DNA from: Comamonadaceae bacterium OS-1
Lineage (GTDB): Bacteria > Pseudomonadota > Gammaproteobacteria > Burkholderiales > Burkholderiaceae_C
Assembly: GCA_027923965.1 (NCBI GenBank)
Contig: AP026969.1
Coordinates: forward strand, 5,022,001-5,086,000
Length of the DNA stretch: 64,000 nucleotides
Direction: 5' to 3'
How positions within the stretch are numbered: the stretch's first letter is position 1; each line of letters begins with the position of its first letter. Shown piece after piece: positions 26,267 through 35,340 of this stretch. Made by a program: the position numbers and the translations under genes. Under the pieces are notes generated by a model. That model did no database searches, was not told the origin of the DNA, and saw nothing but the letters and a program-made list of their open reading frames with translations.

Positions 26267-26322
26267 TCTATTTTATGTAGCTGCTTACGCCCATCCCATC
26301 AGCGTAAAGTGCCGATTTTCCA
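26267..26322 (+). repeat. Dispersed intergenic palindromic repeat, copy 5
   Basis: ATGTAGCTGCTTACGCCCAT then CAGCGTAAAGTGCC; the TTACGC/GCGTAA arms form the stem. It sits in the 131-bp gap between two convergent genes. Confidence 0.7.
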
Positions 26323-26327
26323 TGTAA

Positions 26328-27536
26328 CTAAACCAGGCTGCGCAGCAGCGCCCGGTTGATGTCTTCCAGGTCCATTCCATGCTCGTGGCTCAGGGTGCGG
26401 ATGGCGGCACCGTTATCGGATTCCAGGGCGCTGGCGATGTGCAGCAGGGGGGCGTAGGGGCCGGTGTTGCGCACGGTGGCGTTGTAGATGCGGCTGCTCA
26501 GGGGCACGCGGTGCAGGGCACTGCCCAGGGGTTCGCCCATCAGCACGTCGATTTGCGAGAACAGGCCGCAGAGGTAGATCTCCCGGGCCAGTTGGTGTTC
26601 GGCCCCGGAGTCCATCAGGTTCTCCATCAGCCGGGCGCGCAGCACCATGGCGGCTTTCACTGGGCGCAGATTCGGGTCGCGCGAGGCCTGGGGTAGCTGG
26701 TCGACCAGCCAGCGTTTGAGATGGCTGGTGCCCAGCAACATGAGGCCGTGGCGCAGCGATTCGACATCGTTGCGCAGGCCCACAGCGGCTGAATTGGCGT
26801 AGGCCAAAAACCGGAAGGTCAGGATGGGTTCCATGCCCAGCAGGGCTTCAATTTTTTCCACCGGCAGGTCGTCGTCTACGGCCTGCACCAGTTGCACCAT
26901 GGCACGCTGGTCGGGGGCGGTGGCCTGGCGTTGCAGGGCGTGCAGGATGTCTTCATCGGGCCACCCCAGCAGGGCGGTGGCGTGCTGCTGGTCCAGGCAG
27001 TGTTCCATCAGCAGGCGGCTGGCGATGCCTTCGTACAGCATGCCGGGCAGCACCGGACTGACCCCGGTGGGCGTGCCAGCGCGGGCGCGGGCAGCGGCCT
27101 GCAGGGCGGCCAGCGCCGCCTGGGGCGACAGGCGCAGCAATTGGGTAAAAAAGCAGGGGGCCAGATCGGGGCCGGGGGGCTGGTCGGATTCGGCCCGCCA
27201 GACCAGGCGCAGGCCGCGCTGGTGGGCGCGCTGCACCCGCTGCGGCATGGCATGGCTGCCCATCCATTCGCCGCGAACTTCAATCCAATACCGGGCTGCC
27301 GTGCGGGCCGGGGCGTGGTCGAGCAGGTCGCGCAGCAAGGCGGGAGATTTGACCGACAGCAGCAGCGGCGCTGCGCCGGGTTTGCCCTGGTCTAGCAAGC
27401 TGCCGACCAGGCGCTCCGAATCGATGCTGGCATCGGCCCGGCCCTCGATGAACAGCTGCACCGCGGCCATGCTGCGCGCAGCATTCCACAGCGGGCGGTA
27501 GCCCAGGGTGATGCTGCCCAGGACGGAAGTGGCCAT
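26328..27536 (-). CDS. HDOD-domain signalling protein
   Basis: A 402-residue protein with a divergent N-terminal half of the EAL/YuxH type (about residues 10-185, no intact EAL motif) and a C-terminal HDOD domain (about 195-395). The latter includes LLGMEPILTFRFLAYANSA and LRHGLMLLGTSHLKRWL. HDOD proteins act in signalling and motility or cell-cycle control and lack the HD metal residues. The gene starts 22 bp after flgL and is likely read with the flg operon, which suggests a motility-related task. Confidence 0.85.
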   Translation of the reverse strand: MATSVLGSITLGYRPLWNAARSMAAVQLFIEGRADASIDSERLVGSLLDQGKPGAAPLLLSVKSPALLRDLLDHAPARTAARYWIEVRGEWMGSHAMPQRVQRAHQRGLRLVWRAESDQPPGPDLAPCFFTQLLRLSPQAALAALQAAARARAGTPTGVSPVLPGMLYEGIASRLLMEHCLDQQHATALLGWPDEDILHALQRQATAPDQRAMVQLVQAVDDDLPVEKIEALLGMEPILTFRFLAYANSAAVGLRNDVESLRHGLMLLGTSHLKRWLVDQLPQASRDPNLRPVKAAMVLRARLMENLMDSGAEHQLAREIYLCGLFSQIDVLMGEPLGSALHRVPLSSRIYNATVRNTGPYAPLLHIASALESDNGAAIRTLSHEHGMDLEDINRALLRSLV

Positions 27537-27558
27537 GTCGGACGCGGAAATGCCGCGT

Positions 27559-28830
27559 TTAACTGATGAAGTTAAACAATGATAGCTTCTGGATCGAGGC
27601 GTAGGACTTCAATGCGGCCTGGTAGGCGGTTTGCTGGTTGCTCTGGTCGGCTGCGGCGGCAATCATGTCGATGTCTTCGGCGTTGGATTTGTCGGTCTTG
27701 GCCTGGATGGTGTTGTCGGTCTGGGTGCTGGTAATGCGGTCGGCACGGGTCAGCAGGTCGCCTGCCTTGCCCCGGCTGGCGCTGAGTTTTTCCAGGCTGG
27801 TGTCGATCTGGGCCAGCGAAATCGCCTGCTCCTGGTTGAAGTTGGCGTCGTTGCTGTTGGCACCTTTGGTGGTGGAGCCCACGGCGTACATGCTGGTGAT
27901 GGCGCGGTCCATCACGTCAAAGATACTGGGCCGGTTGGCGGTGAGGTTGGGGTTGATGTCCAGCGTGTCGCCATTGGACGGTGTGCCGCGCACCACCATC
28001 GAGATGCCGCCCATCACGATGGACTGGCCTTCGGTGTAGGTCTGCGCGGCCGAGGTGGTGGCGGTGCTGTTGTTGGTGATGGTGTAGGTGGTGGCTCCGG
28101 TGGCCGGTGGCACGGGGGCGGTGAAGTTCACCGTGAAGTCGGTGCCCTGGACGGCCATCAGCGACGCATCGACGACCACGCCAATGTCGGTGAACGCCCG
28201 CCCGGTATTGGCCGCGCCCAGGCTGACGTTGAACACCCCGTTGCTCTGGGGCACGTCCATCCAGGCGGCACGGCCATCCAGCGTGAAGGGGATGGCCACG
28301 GTGCTGGCGGCGGTTTGGCCGGGCAGGCCGTTGTAGCTGTAGTCGGGGTCGGGCGGCGCGCCGTTGGCACTGGTTTCAAACGGAGCTGAGGTACTGCCCA
28401 GGCCGTTGAACAGGGGCATGCCGTTGCTGTCTTTTTTGTTCGCCAGGGTGATCAGCTCGTCGCGGATGCTGACCAGCTGTTTGGCAATGGTTTCGCGCTC
28501 TACCGGGCTGTTGGCACCGTCACCGGCCTGCACCACCAGAGTGCGGAACTGCGTCAGCAGGTCGTTGGCGTTGCCCAGGGTGGATTCGGCCTGGGTGATG
28601 GCGCTGACCTGGGTGTCCAGCGCGCGCTGCTCGGTCTTGATGCGGTCAATGCGGGTGTTGGCCCGCTCGGCCTGGGCGGCACCTGTGGGGTCGTCGCTGG
28701 AGCGCAGGATTTTCTTGCCGGAGGTCAGATTTTCTTGCAGCGCGGACATGGTGGCGTACCGGGTGGTCAGATTGCGTAAGGCGTTGTCGTAGCCGGTGGA
28801 ACTGGCCAGGCGGGTGAAACTGTTACTCAT
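27559..28830 (-). CDS. flgL: Flagellar hook-associated protein 3
   Basis: A 423-residue hook-filament junction protein. Its N-terminal helices (LTTRYATMSALQENLTSGKK, SSDDPTGAAQAERAN) and C-terminal LKSYASIQKLSLFNFIS resemble flagellin ends and build the junction to the filament. GGAGCAG lies upstream. It follows flgK by 14 bp as the last structural gene of the flgB-L run. Confidence 0.95.
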   Translation of the reverse strand: MSNSFTRLASSTGYDNALRNLTTRYATMSALQENLTSGKKILRSSDDPTGAAQAERANTRIDRIKTEQRALDTQVSAITQAESTLGNANDLLTQFRTLVVQAGDGANSPVERETIAKQLVSIRDELITLANKKDSNGMPLFNGLGSTSAPFETSANGAPPDPDYSYNGLPGQTAASTVAIPFTLDGRAAWMDVPQSNGVFNVSLGAANTGRAFTDIGVVVDASLMAVQGTDFTVNFTAPVPPATGATTYTITNNSTATTSAAQTYTEGQSIVMGGISMVVRGTPSNGDTLDINPNLTANRPSIFDVMDRAITSMYAVGSTTKGANSNDANFNQEQAISLAQIDTSLEKLSASRGKAGDLLTRADRITSTQTDNTIQAKTDKSNAEDIDMIAAAADQSNQQTAYQAALKSYASIQKLSLFNFIS

Positions 28831-28844
28831 GGTGATCTGCTCCG

Positions 28845-30746
28845 CTAGCGGCCCACACTGGCCATCAGGCTGTCAAAAATGGTTTGGGCGATCTGGACCA
28901 TCTTGGCCGACGCCTGGTAGGCCTGCTGGTACTGCAGCAGCTTGGCGGCTTCTTCGTCCAGGTTCACGCCCGATACCCCGGTGCGCGAAGTTTCCAGGTT
29001 GTCGGCAATCGACTTGGAGACTTCGGCGGTGTATTGCACGCTTTGTACCTTCACGCCCACTTGCGACATCAGTGCCGCATAGCCGTCGGCCAGGCTGGAG
29101 CCGTCGAACAGGGCCACATCCCGCAGGTCCAGCAGCGCGGCGGCATTGCCGGCGTTGAGCTTGGCGTAGGCGAGGTTGGTCGGGCCCAGGGTGAGGGTGT
29201 CGCCGTTCTGGGCGGCACCCGAGAGGGTCAGCGACCAGCCGGAGGCCAGGTTGGCCGGGTCGAACGCGATCGGCGTGCCGGGGCTGTAGGTGTAGACCGT
29301 AGCCCCGGTGTCGCTGCGGGTGTAGGTGTTGGTGCCGGTGAAATTCAGCGTGATGTTGGCCGGGATCGGCACCGATTTGGCTGACAGATTGGCCACTGCC
29401 AGGCTGCCGGTGTTGGTGGTGCCCATGGCCGCCTGCACCGGGCTGGACACGGCCAGCTGGCGTGGCGAGCCGAAGGCGGTGGTGATCTTGTTGGCCACGG
29501 CGCGGAAGGGCTGGAGCAAAAAGCTGTCGCCTGCGGCGGGCGTGCCACCCACGGCAATCGCCAGCCCGTCATAGCTGCCGGTGGTGGGGTCGGGGTTGAC
29601 CACTGTGTTGTCCGACAGGCGCTGCACGGTGAAGGTGGCCGCCGAGGTAAAGGTGATCTGGTAGTCCGAGGCCTGCAATTTGGCCACGGTGGGCGCGTCC
29701 ACGCTGATACCCACCGTGCCGCTGCCGGTGTTGGACGTGGCCGCCGCTCCGTTGGGCATGCTCACCGGGCTGAACAGATTGCCCCCGGGGTTACCGTCCA
29801 GGTCCAACCCCAGTTGGTGCTGGGCGTTGACCACGGTGGTGATGCTGGCGGCGATGCGGCCCAGCAGGTTGAACCCTTGGGCCAGGTCGTCATTTTGGAA
29901 CTTCAGCATCCCGGCAATCGAGCCGCCGCCCATCATGCTTTCCGACAGCACCACGGTCTGGCTGCCCAGCACCATGGCGATCTGGCTTTGCGATGCGTCC
30001 TGGGGGTTGGGCTGTACCTGCAGGGCGGTGGCCTTGGTGCCCAGCACCAGCGGCTGGCTGCTGGCGGCAAACACCGTGACCGTGCCGTCGTCGGCATCGA
30101 TCTGGGTGGTCTGGATGTACTGGTTGAGCTGGCTGATCAGGTTGTCGCGCTTGTCCAGCAAGTCGTTGGGGGTATGGCCGTTGCCTCGGGCCATCTGGAT
30201 CTGACCGTTGACGGCGGCCAGATTGGTGGTGATGGTGTTGACCGCCGCCGCAGCATTGTTCAGTTCGGTGGTCAGGCCGGTCTGCAGATTGCTCAATTGG
30301 GTGGCCGCATCGTTGAAACGGGCTGCGGCCTCGTCGGCACGGGTCAGCACCACGGTGCGGGCGGTCAGGTCGGTGGGGGCGCTGGCCACGTCGGAGAACG
30401 CGTTCATCATGTCGGTGACCGCCGCGCCCAGACCGTTGGTGCCGCCCTTGAAGATGTCTTCCAGCTGCAGCAGCTTGTTGGCGCGGCTCACGTCAGAGGC
30501 CGCGACCGACTTGGACAGTGCGGCCTGGCGGGTCAGGTACTCGTCGTGGTTGCGCAAAATGGTTTGCACATCCACGCCCTTGCCAATGTAGCCGCCGCCG
30601 GTGAACTGGCCTTCCACCGTTTGCAGCACCACGGTCTGGCGCGAATAGCCCACCGTGCTGGAGTTGGCAATGTTGTTGCCAATGGTCTGCAAGGCCACTT
30701 CATTGGCCAGAAGAGCCCGCGCGCCGACGTTGAGAAGGTTGCTCAT
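28845..30746 (-). CDS. flgK: Flagellar hook-associated protein 1
   Basis: A 633-residue hook-filament junction protein. The N-terminal signature is MSNLLNVGARALLANEVALQ with NNIANSSTVGYSRQ, and the C-terminal coiled part is VNLDEEAAKLLQYQQAYQAS. The middle is variable and exposed, and its length is normal for betaproteobacteria. It lies between flgJ and flgL with 9-14 bp gaps. Confidence 0.96.
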   Translation of the reverse strand: MSNLLNVGARALLANEVALQTIGNNIANSSTVGYSRQTVVLQTVEGQFTGGGYIGKGVDVQTILRNHDEYLTRQAALSKSVAASDVSRANKLLQLEDIFKGGTNGLGAAVTDMMNAFSDVASAPTDLTARTVVLTRADEAAARFNDAATQLSNLQTGLTTELNNAAAAVNTITTNLAAVNGQIQMARGNGHTPNDLLDKRDNLISQLNQYIQTTQIDADDGTVTVFAASSQPLVLGTKATALQVQPNPQDASQSQIAMVLGSQTVVLSESMMGGGSIAGMLKFQNDDLAQGFNLLGRIAASITTVVNAQHQLGLDLDGNPGGNLFSPVSMPNGAAATSNTGSGTVGISVDAPTVAKLQASDYQITFTSAATFTVQRLSDNTVVNPDPTTGSYDGLAIAVGGTPAAGDSFLLQPFRAVANKITTAFGSPRQLAVSSPVQAAMGTTNTGSLAVANLSAKSVPIPANITLNFTGTNTYTRSDTGATVYTYSPGTPIAFDPANLASGWSLTLSGAAQNGDTLTLGPTNLAYAKLNAGNAAALLDLRDVALFDGSSLADGYAALMSQVGVKVQSVQYTAEVSKSIADNLETSRTGVSGVNLDEEAAKLLQYQQAYQASAKMVQIAQTIFDSLMASVGR

Positions 30747-30755
30747 GGCGAATTT

Positions 30756-31619
30756 TTAGGCGTAGGCCCGGCGCAGCTGCTGGGTCACCGTGATGGCCCG
30801 GTTCAGCTTGGCGGCGTAGTCGGGGTCGGTGGCGTAGCCCGCGCGTTTGAGCTCGGTGGCATAGGCCTGGGAGGACCCGGCTTGGCCGGTCTGCTGGCGC
30901 GCCTGGGCGTAGCGCGGGCTGTTGTTGATCAGGTTGGCGTAGTCGTTGAACGAGTCCTGGTAGGAATCGTAGGCGCGAAACTTGGCGCTGACCTTGCGGG
31001 TTTCGCCGTTGACCACTTCGTGCGTGGTCACGGTGGTGGTCTTGCCAGTCCAGCCACTCCCCGCCTTGATGCCGAACAGGTTGAACGAGGTGCTGCCGTC
31101 AGGGTTCTTGATTTCCTTGCGGCCCCAGCCGGTTTCGTGCCCGGCCTGGCCCAGCATGTAACTGGCGGGGATGCCGGTGGCGCGCTCCACGGCGGTGGCG
31201 GCGGCGTTGTGCTGCTCGACAAAACCGGTCTGGCTGACACTGGCGGGCTTGATGGGGGCGATCGGGGCGGCGGCGGGAGCCGCCATTTTGGGGGCTGCGC
31301 CATCGGCGGGCACGGTCTGGCGCGTCAACTGGCGCACGATGGCATCTGACAAACCACCGGGCTGGCCCGACATGGTGACCGACAACTGCTGGTCCAGCAG
31401 GTCGTTGCCCAGATCGCCCTGGGGGCTGTCGAACAGGCCGGATTTGGTGGTGGCCTCGCGCATGCTTTTGATCAGCTCGCGCATGAACAGCGACTCCAAC
31501 TGCTTGGCCGTCTCTTTGATGGCGGCGGGGCTGTCCTGCCCGGCCTGCATTTTCAATGCGTTCAGCGACTTGGAATCGGCTGCCAGTACGTTGGCATTGG
31601 AGACTTGGGTCAGTGCCAT
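30756..31619 (-). CDS. flgJ: Flagellar rod assembly protein/muramidase
   Basis: A 287-residue two-domain protein. The N-terminal rod-capping domain (about residues 20-110) contains QLESLFMRELIKSMREATTK, and the C-terminal GH73 glucosaminidase domain (about 140-287) contains SYMLGQAGHETGWGRKEI with the catalytic Glu. It opens the peptidoglycan for the rod. The ATG overlaps the flgI stop (TGATG), indicating translational coupling. Confidence 0.95.
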   Translation of the reverse strand: MALTQVSNANVLAADSKSLNALKMQAGQDSPAAIKETAKQLESLFMRELIKSMREATTKSGLFDSPQGDLGNDLLDQQLSVTMSGQPGGLSDAIVRQLTRQTVPADGAAPKMAAPAAAPIAPIKPASVSQTGFVEQHNAAATAVERATGIPASYMLGQAGHETGWGRKEIKNPDGSTSFNLFGIKAGSGWTGKTTTVTTHEVVNGETRKVSAKFRAYDSYQDSFNDYANLINNSPRYAQARQQTGQAGSSQAYATELKRAGYATDPDYAAKLNRAITVTQQLRRAYA

Positions 31620-32755
31620 CAGATCACCTCCAGTTCAGCGTTCAACGCGCCTGCGGCTTTGATCGCTTGCAAAATCGCCAGCAGGTCCTGTGGTGTGGCA
31701 CCCAGCGCGTTGAGGGCGCGCACCACGTCGGCCAACTGGGGTGCGGCGGGCACCTGGATCAGGATGCCGGGCTCCTGCTTGATCTGGATATTGCTTTTCT
31801 CGGTGACCACCGTCTGCCCTTGCGACAAGGGGTTGGGCTGGCTCACCGAGGGTGTGGTGCTGATGCTGATGGACAGATTTCCGTGCGCAATCGCGCAGGG
31901 GCCCAGCGTGACCGACTGGTTCAGCACGATGGAGCCGGTGCGCGAGTTGATCACCACCTTGGCCGCCGGGGCCGAGGACTCCATGGTCAGCTCTTCCAGG
32001 TCGGCCAGGAAGTTGACGCGGGCGTTCGGGTCGTTGGGCGCGCGCACCCGCACCGTGCGACCGTCCATGGCATTGGCCAGGCCGATGCCCATCTTGTTAT
32101 TGACGGCAGCGGCCACCCGGCGGGCGGTCTGGAAGTCGCTGGAGTTCAGGTCGAGGGTGATGAAGTCGCCCTCTTGCAGTGGTGTGGGCACGCTGCGTTC
32201 CACCTGCGCACCGCCGGGAATGCGGCCTGCGCTGAGGTGGTTGATCTGCACCTTGCTACCACCCGCAGCGGCACCGGCACCGGCCACCACCATATTGCCC
32301 TGGGCCATGGCGTAGATTTCGCCGTCGGCGCCGCGCAGCGGGGTGGCGATCAGCAGGCCGCCCTTGAGCGACTTGGAGTTGCCCATGCTGGCGACATTGA
32401 TGTCAATCGCCTGGCCCGGCTGGGCAAACGCGGGCAACTGCGCGGTAACAATCACCGCTGCCACGTTTTTCAACTGCAATGAGGATGCCAGGTTGGCGGG
32501 CAGCGTGATGCCCATCTGCTGCAAATAGCTGGAGAGGCTCTGCGAGGTGTAGGGCATCTGGGTGGTCTGGTCGCCCGTGCCGTCCAGCCCCACCACCAGC
32601 CCGTAGCCGGTCAATTGGTTGCTGCGCACGCCTTGCACGGCGGCGACTTCCTTGATGCGCAAGGCCTGCGCGGGCAGTGCCCCGAGCAGTGCCACGCACA
32701 GCCCCATGCCCCATGTCGCGGCACGGCGCATTGGCAGGAAGCGGAAAAATGGCAT
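31619..32755 (-). CDS. flgI: Flagellar P-ring protein
   Basis: A 378-residue periplasmic P-ring subunit with a signal peptide (residues about 8-32, cleavage after AQA). Core motifs include VQGVRSNQLTGYGLVVGLDGTGD and MPYTSQSLSSYLQQMGI. The start is taken at the ATG at 32755 rather than a TTG three codons upstream. It is separated from flgH by a 321-bp spacer, unusually wide for this operon, filled with repeats. Confidence 0.95.
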   Translation of the reverse strand: MPFFRFLPMRRAATWGMGLCVALLGALPAQALRIKEVAAVQGVRSNQLTGYGLVVGLDGTGDQTTQMPYTSQSLSSYLQQMGITLPANLASSLQLKNVAAVIVTAQLPAFAQPGQAIDINVASMGNSKSLKGGLLIATPLRGADGEIYAMAQGNMVVAGAGAAAGGSKVQINHLSAGRIPGGAQVERSVPTPLQEGDFITLDLNSSDFQTARRVAAAVNNKMGIGLANAMDGRTVRVRAPNDPNARVNFLADLEELTMESSAPAAKVVINSRTGSIVLNQSVTLGPCAIAHGNLSISISTTPSVSQPNPLSQGQTVVTEKSNIQIKQEPGILIQVPAAPQLADVVRALNALGATPQDLLAILQAIKAAGALNAELEVI

Positions 32756-33076
32756 GGCGAACAACCTGTTCTACATCTGGTTCGGCCGGAATGGCGGAAC
32801 CTTTAGCATTATTTTGCGATGCGTCTGCGTGTTGGAACGGCGGAAAAGGCCGGGGTTTCCGGTCAATTGATTTTGCTATTTTTTAAATAGCTGCTCACGC
32901 CCATGGAACGGGCGCTAAGGCCATAAAAGACCAAAATGACAACCCCTGCCTTTCCCAAGGCAAGCGCAGCGAAGCCCGCCCGCGAACTGCGCGGAACTGG
33001 CTCAGCCAGGCCGCTGCAGTTGCCCCCTGCAAGGGGGTTGGCGAAAGATGCGCAGCACTGCAGCCTGGGGGTGAGC
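32756..33076. other. Repeat-filled spacer between flgH and flgI
   Basis: This 321-bp gap contains no credible gene. Its left half holds copy 6 of the dispersed palindromic repeat. Its right half (about 32935-33070) is GC-rich with inverted segments such as CCCCC-TGCAA-GGGGG and paired CTGCAG sites; it looks like a second, different intergenic repeat. The flg operon continues through it on the minus strand. Confidence 0.6.
32873..32930 (+). repeat. Dispersed intergenic palindromic repeat, copy 6
   Basis: AAATAGCTGCTCACGCCCAT then GGAACGGGCGCTAAGGCC; GCCC/GGGC forms the short stem. It lies inside the flg operon between flgH and flgI. Confidence 0.7.
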
Positions 33077-33763
33077 CTAAAACGGCATCACGTTCATGAA
33101 GAAGCGCCCCAGCCAGCCCATGGCCTGCGCTTCGCCCTGCTGACCGCGGCCTTTGGACTCGATGCGCGCATTCGCCACCTGGGTGGAGGAGACGATGCTG
33201 CCGGGCTGCACTGCACGCGGGTCGACCGTGCCCGAGAAGCGCAGCACGTCGACGTTCTGGTTCACGCCGATCTGTTTCTCACCGGCCACCACCAGGTGGC
33301 CATTGGGTAACACCTCAATCACGGTGACGGTGATGGCCCCCGAGAAGGTGTTGGCGCTTTCGGTGCCGCCCTTGCCCGAGAAGTCGTTGCTGGAGTTGGC
33401 ACCGATGTTGAATTTGTCCAGCAACGGGGCCTTCAGGAAGGGCAGGCCGGTAATGCCTGCGGTGGTATCGGCTGTGCGGCCCACGGTGCTGGTGGACTTT
33501 TGGCTGGCACTGATGTTCTCCACGATCTGGATGGTCAGGTTGTCGCCCACCAGGCGCGGGCGGCGGTCTTCAAACACCGGGCGGTAGGCGGCCGATGCAA
33601 ACAGGCTGCCGGTGGGCCGGGCGTTGGCGGCCACGGGGGCTGCGGGCATGGGCCGGGGCGCGGTGGACTGGGCAAAGTCCACCTTGGGGGAGGGCGCCAG
33701 GGTTTCGCAGCCGCTCAGGAGGCAAAGCCCTGCGAAGGCAGCAGCAGTGAGGGCGGTGCGCAT
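33077..33763 (-). CDS. flgH: Flagellar L-ring lipoprotein
   Basis: A 228-residue outer-membrane ring protein with a lipoprotein signal peptide (LCLLSGC, lipidated Cys19). Core motifs are VGDNLTIQIVENISASQKS, GHLVVAGEKQIGVNQ and the FSGTVDP region. It starts 10 bp after flgG. The long spacer downstream to flgI may reduce or alter coupling between L- and P-ring synthesis. Confidence 0.95.
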   Translation of the reverse strand: MRTALTAAAFAGLCLLSGCETLAPSPKVDFAQSTAPRPMPAAPVAANARPTGSLFASAAYRPVFEDRRPRLVGDNLTIQIVENISASQKSTSTVGRTADTTAGITGLPFLKAPLLDKFNIGANSSNDFSGKGGTESANTFSGAITVTVIEVLPNGHLVVAGEKQIGVNQNVDVLRFSGTVDPRAVQPGSIVSSTQVANARIESKGRGQQGEAQAMGWLGRFFMNVMPF

Positions 33764-33773
33764 GGTGGGTCTC

Positions 33774-34556
33774 CTACAACTGGGCCAGCTTTTGCAGCAT
33801 CTGGTCCGAGGTTTGCACGGCCTTGGAATTCATCTCGTAGGCGCGCTGGGTCTGGATCATGGTCACCAGCTCCTGCACCACGTTGACGTTGCTGGTTTCC
33901 ACAAAGCCCTGGCGCACCACGCCCATGCCGCTCACGCCCGGCGTGCCGGTGGTGGGCTGGCCGGAGGCGGCGGTTTCGGCGTACAGGTTACCGCCCTTGG
34001 GCTCCAGGCCGGCCGGGTTGATGAAGTTGGCCATGGCGATATTGCCCGCCGGTTGCGGCGTGGGGTTGCCCGGCAGCACCACGGTGACGCTGCCGTCGGT
34101 GCTGATGGTGACGCTTTGGGAGTTGACCGGAATGGTCACGCCGCTGGCCACCGTCAGCCCGGCGGATGTGACCAGGCGGCCCTGCGAATCCACCTGGAAC
34201 GAGCCGTCGCGGGTGTAGCCAATGGTGCCGTCGGGCTGGTTGATCTGGAAGAAGCCGTTGCCGTTGATAGCCACGTCCAGCGTGTTGCCCGACTGCTGCA
34301 GGCTGCCCTGGGCAAACGAGCGGGTGGTGGACACGGTGCGTACGCCCAGGCCCAGGTGCAGGCCGGTGGGGAGCTGGTTCTGCTCGGTGCTGTTGGCCCC
34401 CACCTGGCGCAGGTTTTGGTAGATCAGGTCTTCAAACACCGCGTTGGCGCGTTTGTAGCCGGTGGTGGAGACGTTGGCCAGGTTGTGCGAGATCACGTCC
34501 AGCTGGGTTTGCTGGGCTTCCATGCCGGTTTTGGCGATCCATAGCGAATTAATCAT
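33774..34556 (-). CDS. flgG: Flagellar distal rod protein
   Basis: A 260-residue rod protein with the N-terminal SLWIAKTGMEAQQTQLDVIS and HNLANVSTTGYKR, and the C-terminal NVVQELVTMIQTQRAYEMNSK. These terminal helices are typical of axial proteins. Length equals that of E. coli FlgG. It follows flgF by 14 bp. Confidence 0.97.
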   Translation of the reverse strand: MINSLWIAKTGMEAQQTQLDVISHNLANVSTTGYKRANAVFEDLIYQNLRQVGANSTEQNQLPTGLHLGLGVRTVSTTRSFAQGSLQQSGNTLDVAINGNGFFQINQPDGTIGYTRDGSFQVDSQGRLVTSAGLTVASGVTIPVNSQSVTISTDGSVTVVLPGNPTPQPAGNIAMANFINPAGLEPKGGNLYAETAASGQPTTGTPGVSGMGVVRQGFVETSNVNVVQELVTMIQTQRAYEMNSKAVQTSDQMLQKLAQL

Positions 34557-34570
34557 GGCGGTCTTTCGGT

Positions 34571-35311
34571 TTAACCCTGCACGTTCAGCAACTGGCTGGC
34601 GCTTTTGTCGTTGGTTTCGGCGGTTTGCAAGAGGCGCATTTGCGTCTCGAACTGGCGGGCGGTCTGGATCATGCCGACCATGGTGGCCACGGCGTTCACA
34701 TTGCTGCCCTCGATGGCTCCGCCCAGCAGCTTGGCGGTGGCATCCTGCGGCAGCGGGTCGCCGGTGGCACCGCGGAACAGGCCGTCGTCGCCGCGCTTGA
34801 TGGGGTTGTCGGCATCGGGGGTGACCATCTTCAGCCGACCCAGGCTGGTGGAGGCTTGCCCCGCCACCTTGGCGCTGATAGTGCCGTCGGTACCCAGGGT
34901 GATGTCGGCACCCTGGGGCACGTCGATGGGCGCGCCGCCGTCGGACAGCACTGGCAGGCCGGTGGGTGTGACCAGGGTGTTGGTGGGCGATATTTCAAAA
35001 ATGCCGCTGCGGGTATAGGCCTCGGTGCCGTCCAGCCCCTGCACGGTGAACCAGGCATTGCCCTGGGCCATGGCATCCAGGTTGCGGCCCGTGCGCTGCA
35101 CCGGGCCGGGCAGGTTGGAATGGCCGGTGGTGGTTTCCAGCGCAAACACGCGGGTGCTGGAGCCGGGGCCGTTCAGCGGCACCGAGCGGTAGGTGGCCAG
35201 TTCTTCGCGAAACCCGTTGGTGGAGACGTTGGCCAGGTTGTTGGCCAGCACCGCCTGCCGGTTGGCGGCCGTGTTGGCCCCCGTCATCGCGGTGTAAATG
35301 ATGTGGTCCAT
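34571..35311 (-). CDS. flgF: Flagellar proximal rod protein FlgF
   Basis: A 246-residue axial rod protein with MDHIIYTAMTGANTAANRQ and NNLANVSTNGFREE at the N-terminus and NVNAVATMVGMIQTARQFE at the C-terminus. Order and size fit flgF between flgE and flgG. It starts 29 bp after flgE. Confidence 0.95.
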   Translation of the reverse strand: MDHIIYTAMTGANTAANRQAVLANNLANVSTNGFREELATYRSVPLNGPGSSTRVFALETTTGHSNLPGPVQRTGRNLDAMAQGNAWFTVQGLDGTEAYTRSGIFEISPTNTLVTPTGLPVLSDGGAPIDVPQGADITLGTDGTISAKVAGQASTSLGRLKMVTPDADNPIKRGDDGLFRGATGDPLPQDATAKLLGGAIEGSNVNAVATMVGMIQTARQFETQMRLLQTAETNDKSASQLLNVQG

Positions 35312-35340
35312 GGCGGGCTACGCTAGGGTGGCGTGGTGAA

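Noticed and set aside
29814..31349. 511-codon plus-strand open frame
   Set aside because: Antisense to flgK and flgJ with typical shadow composition.
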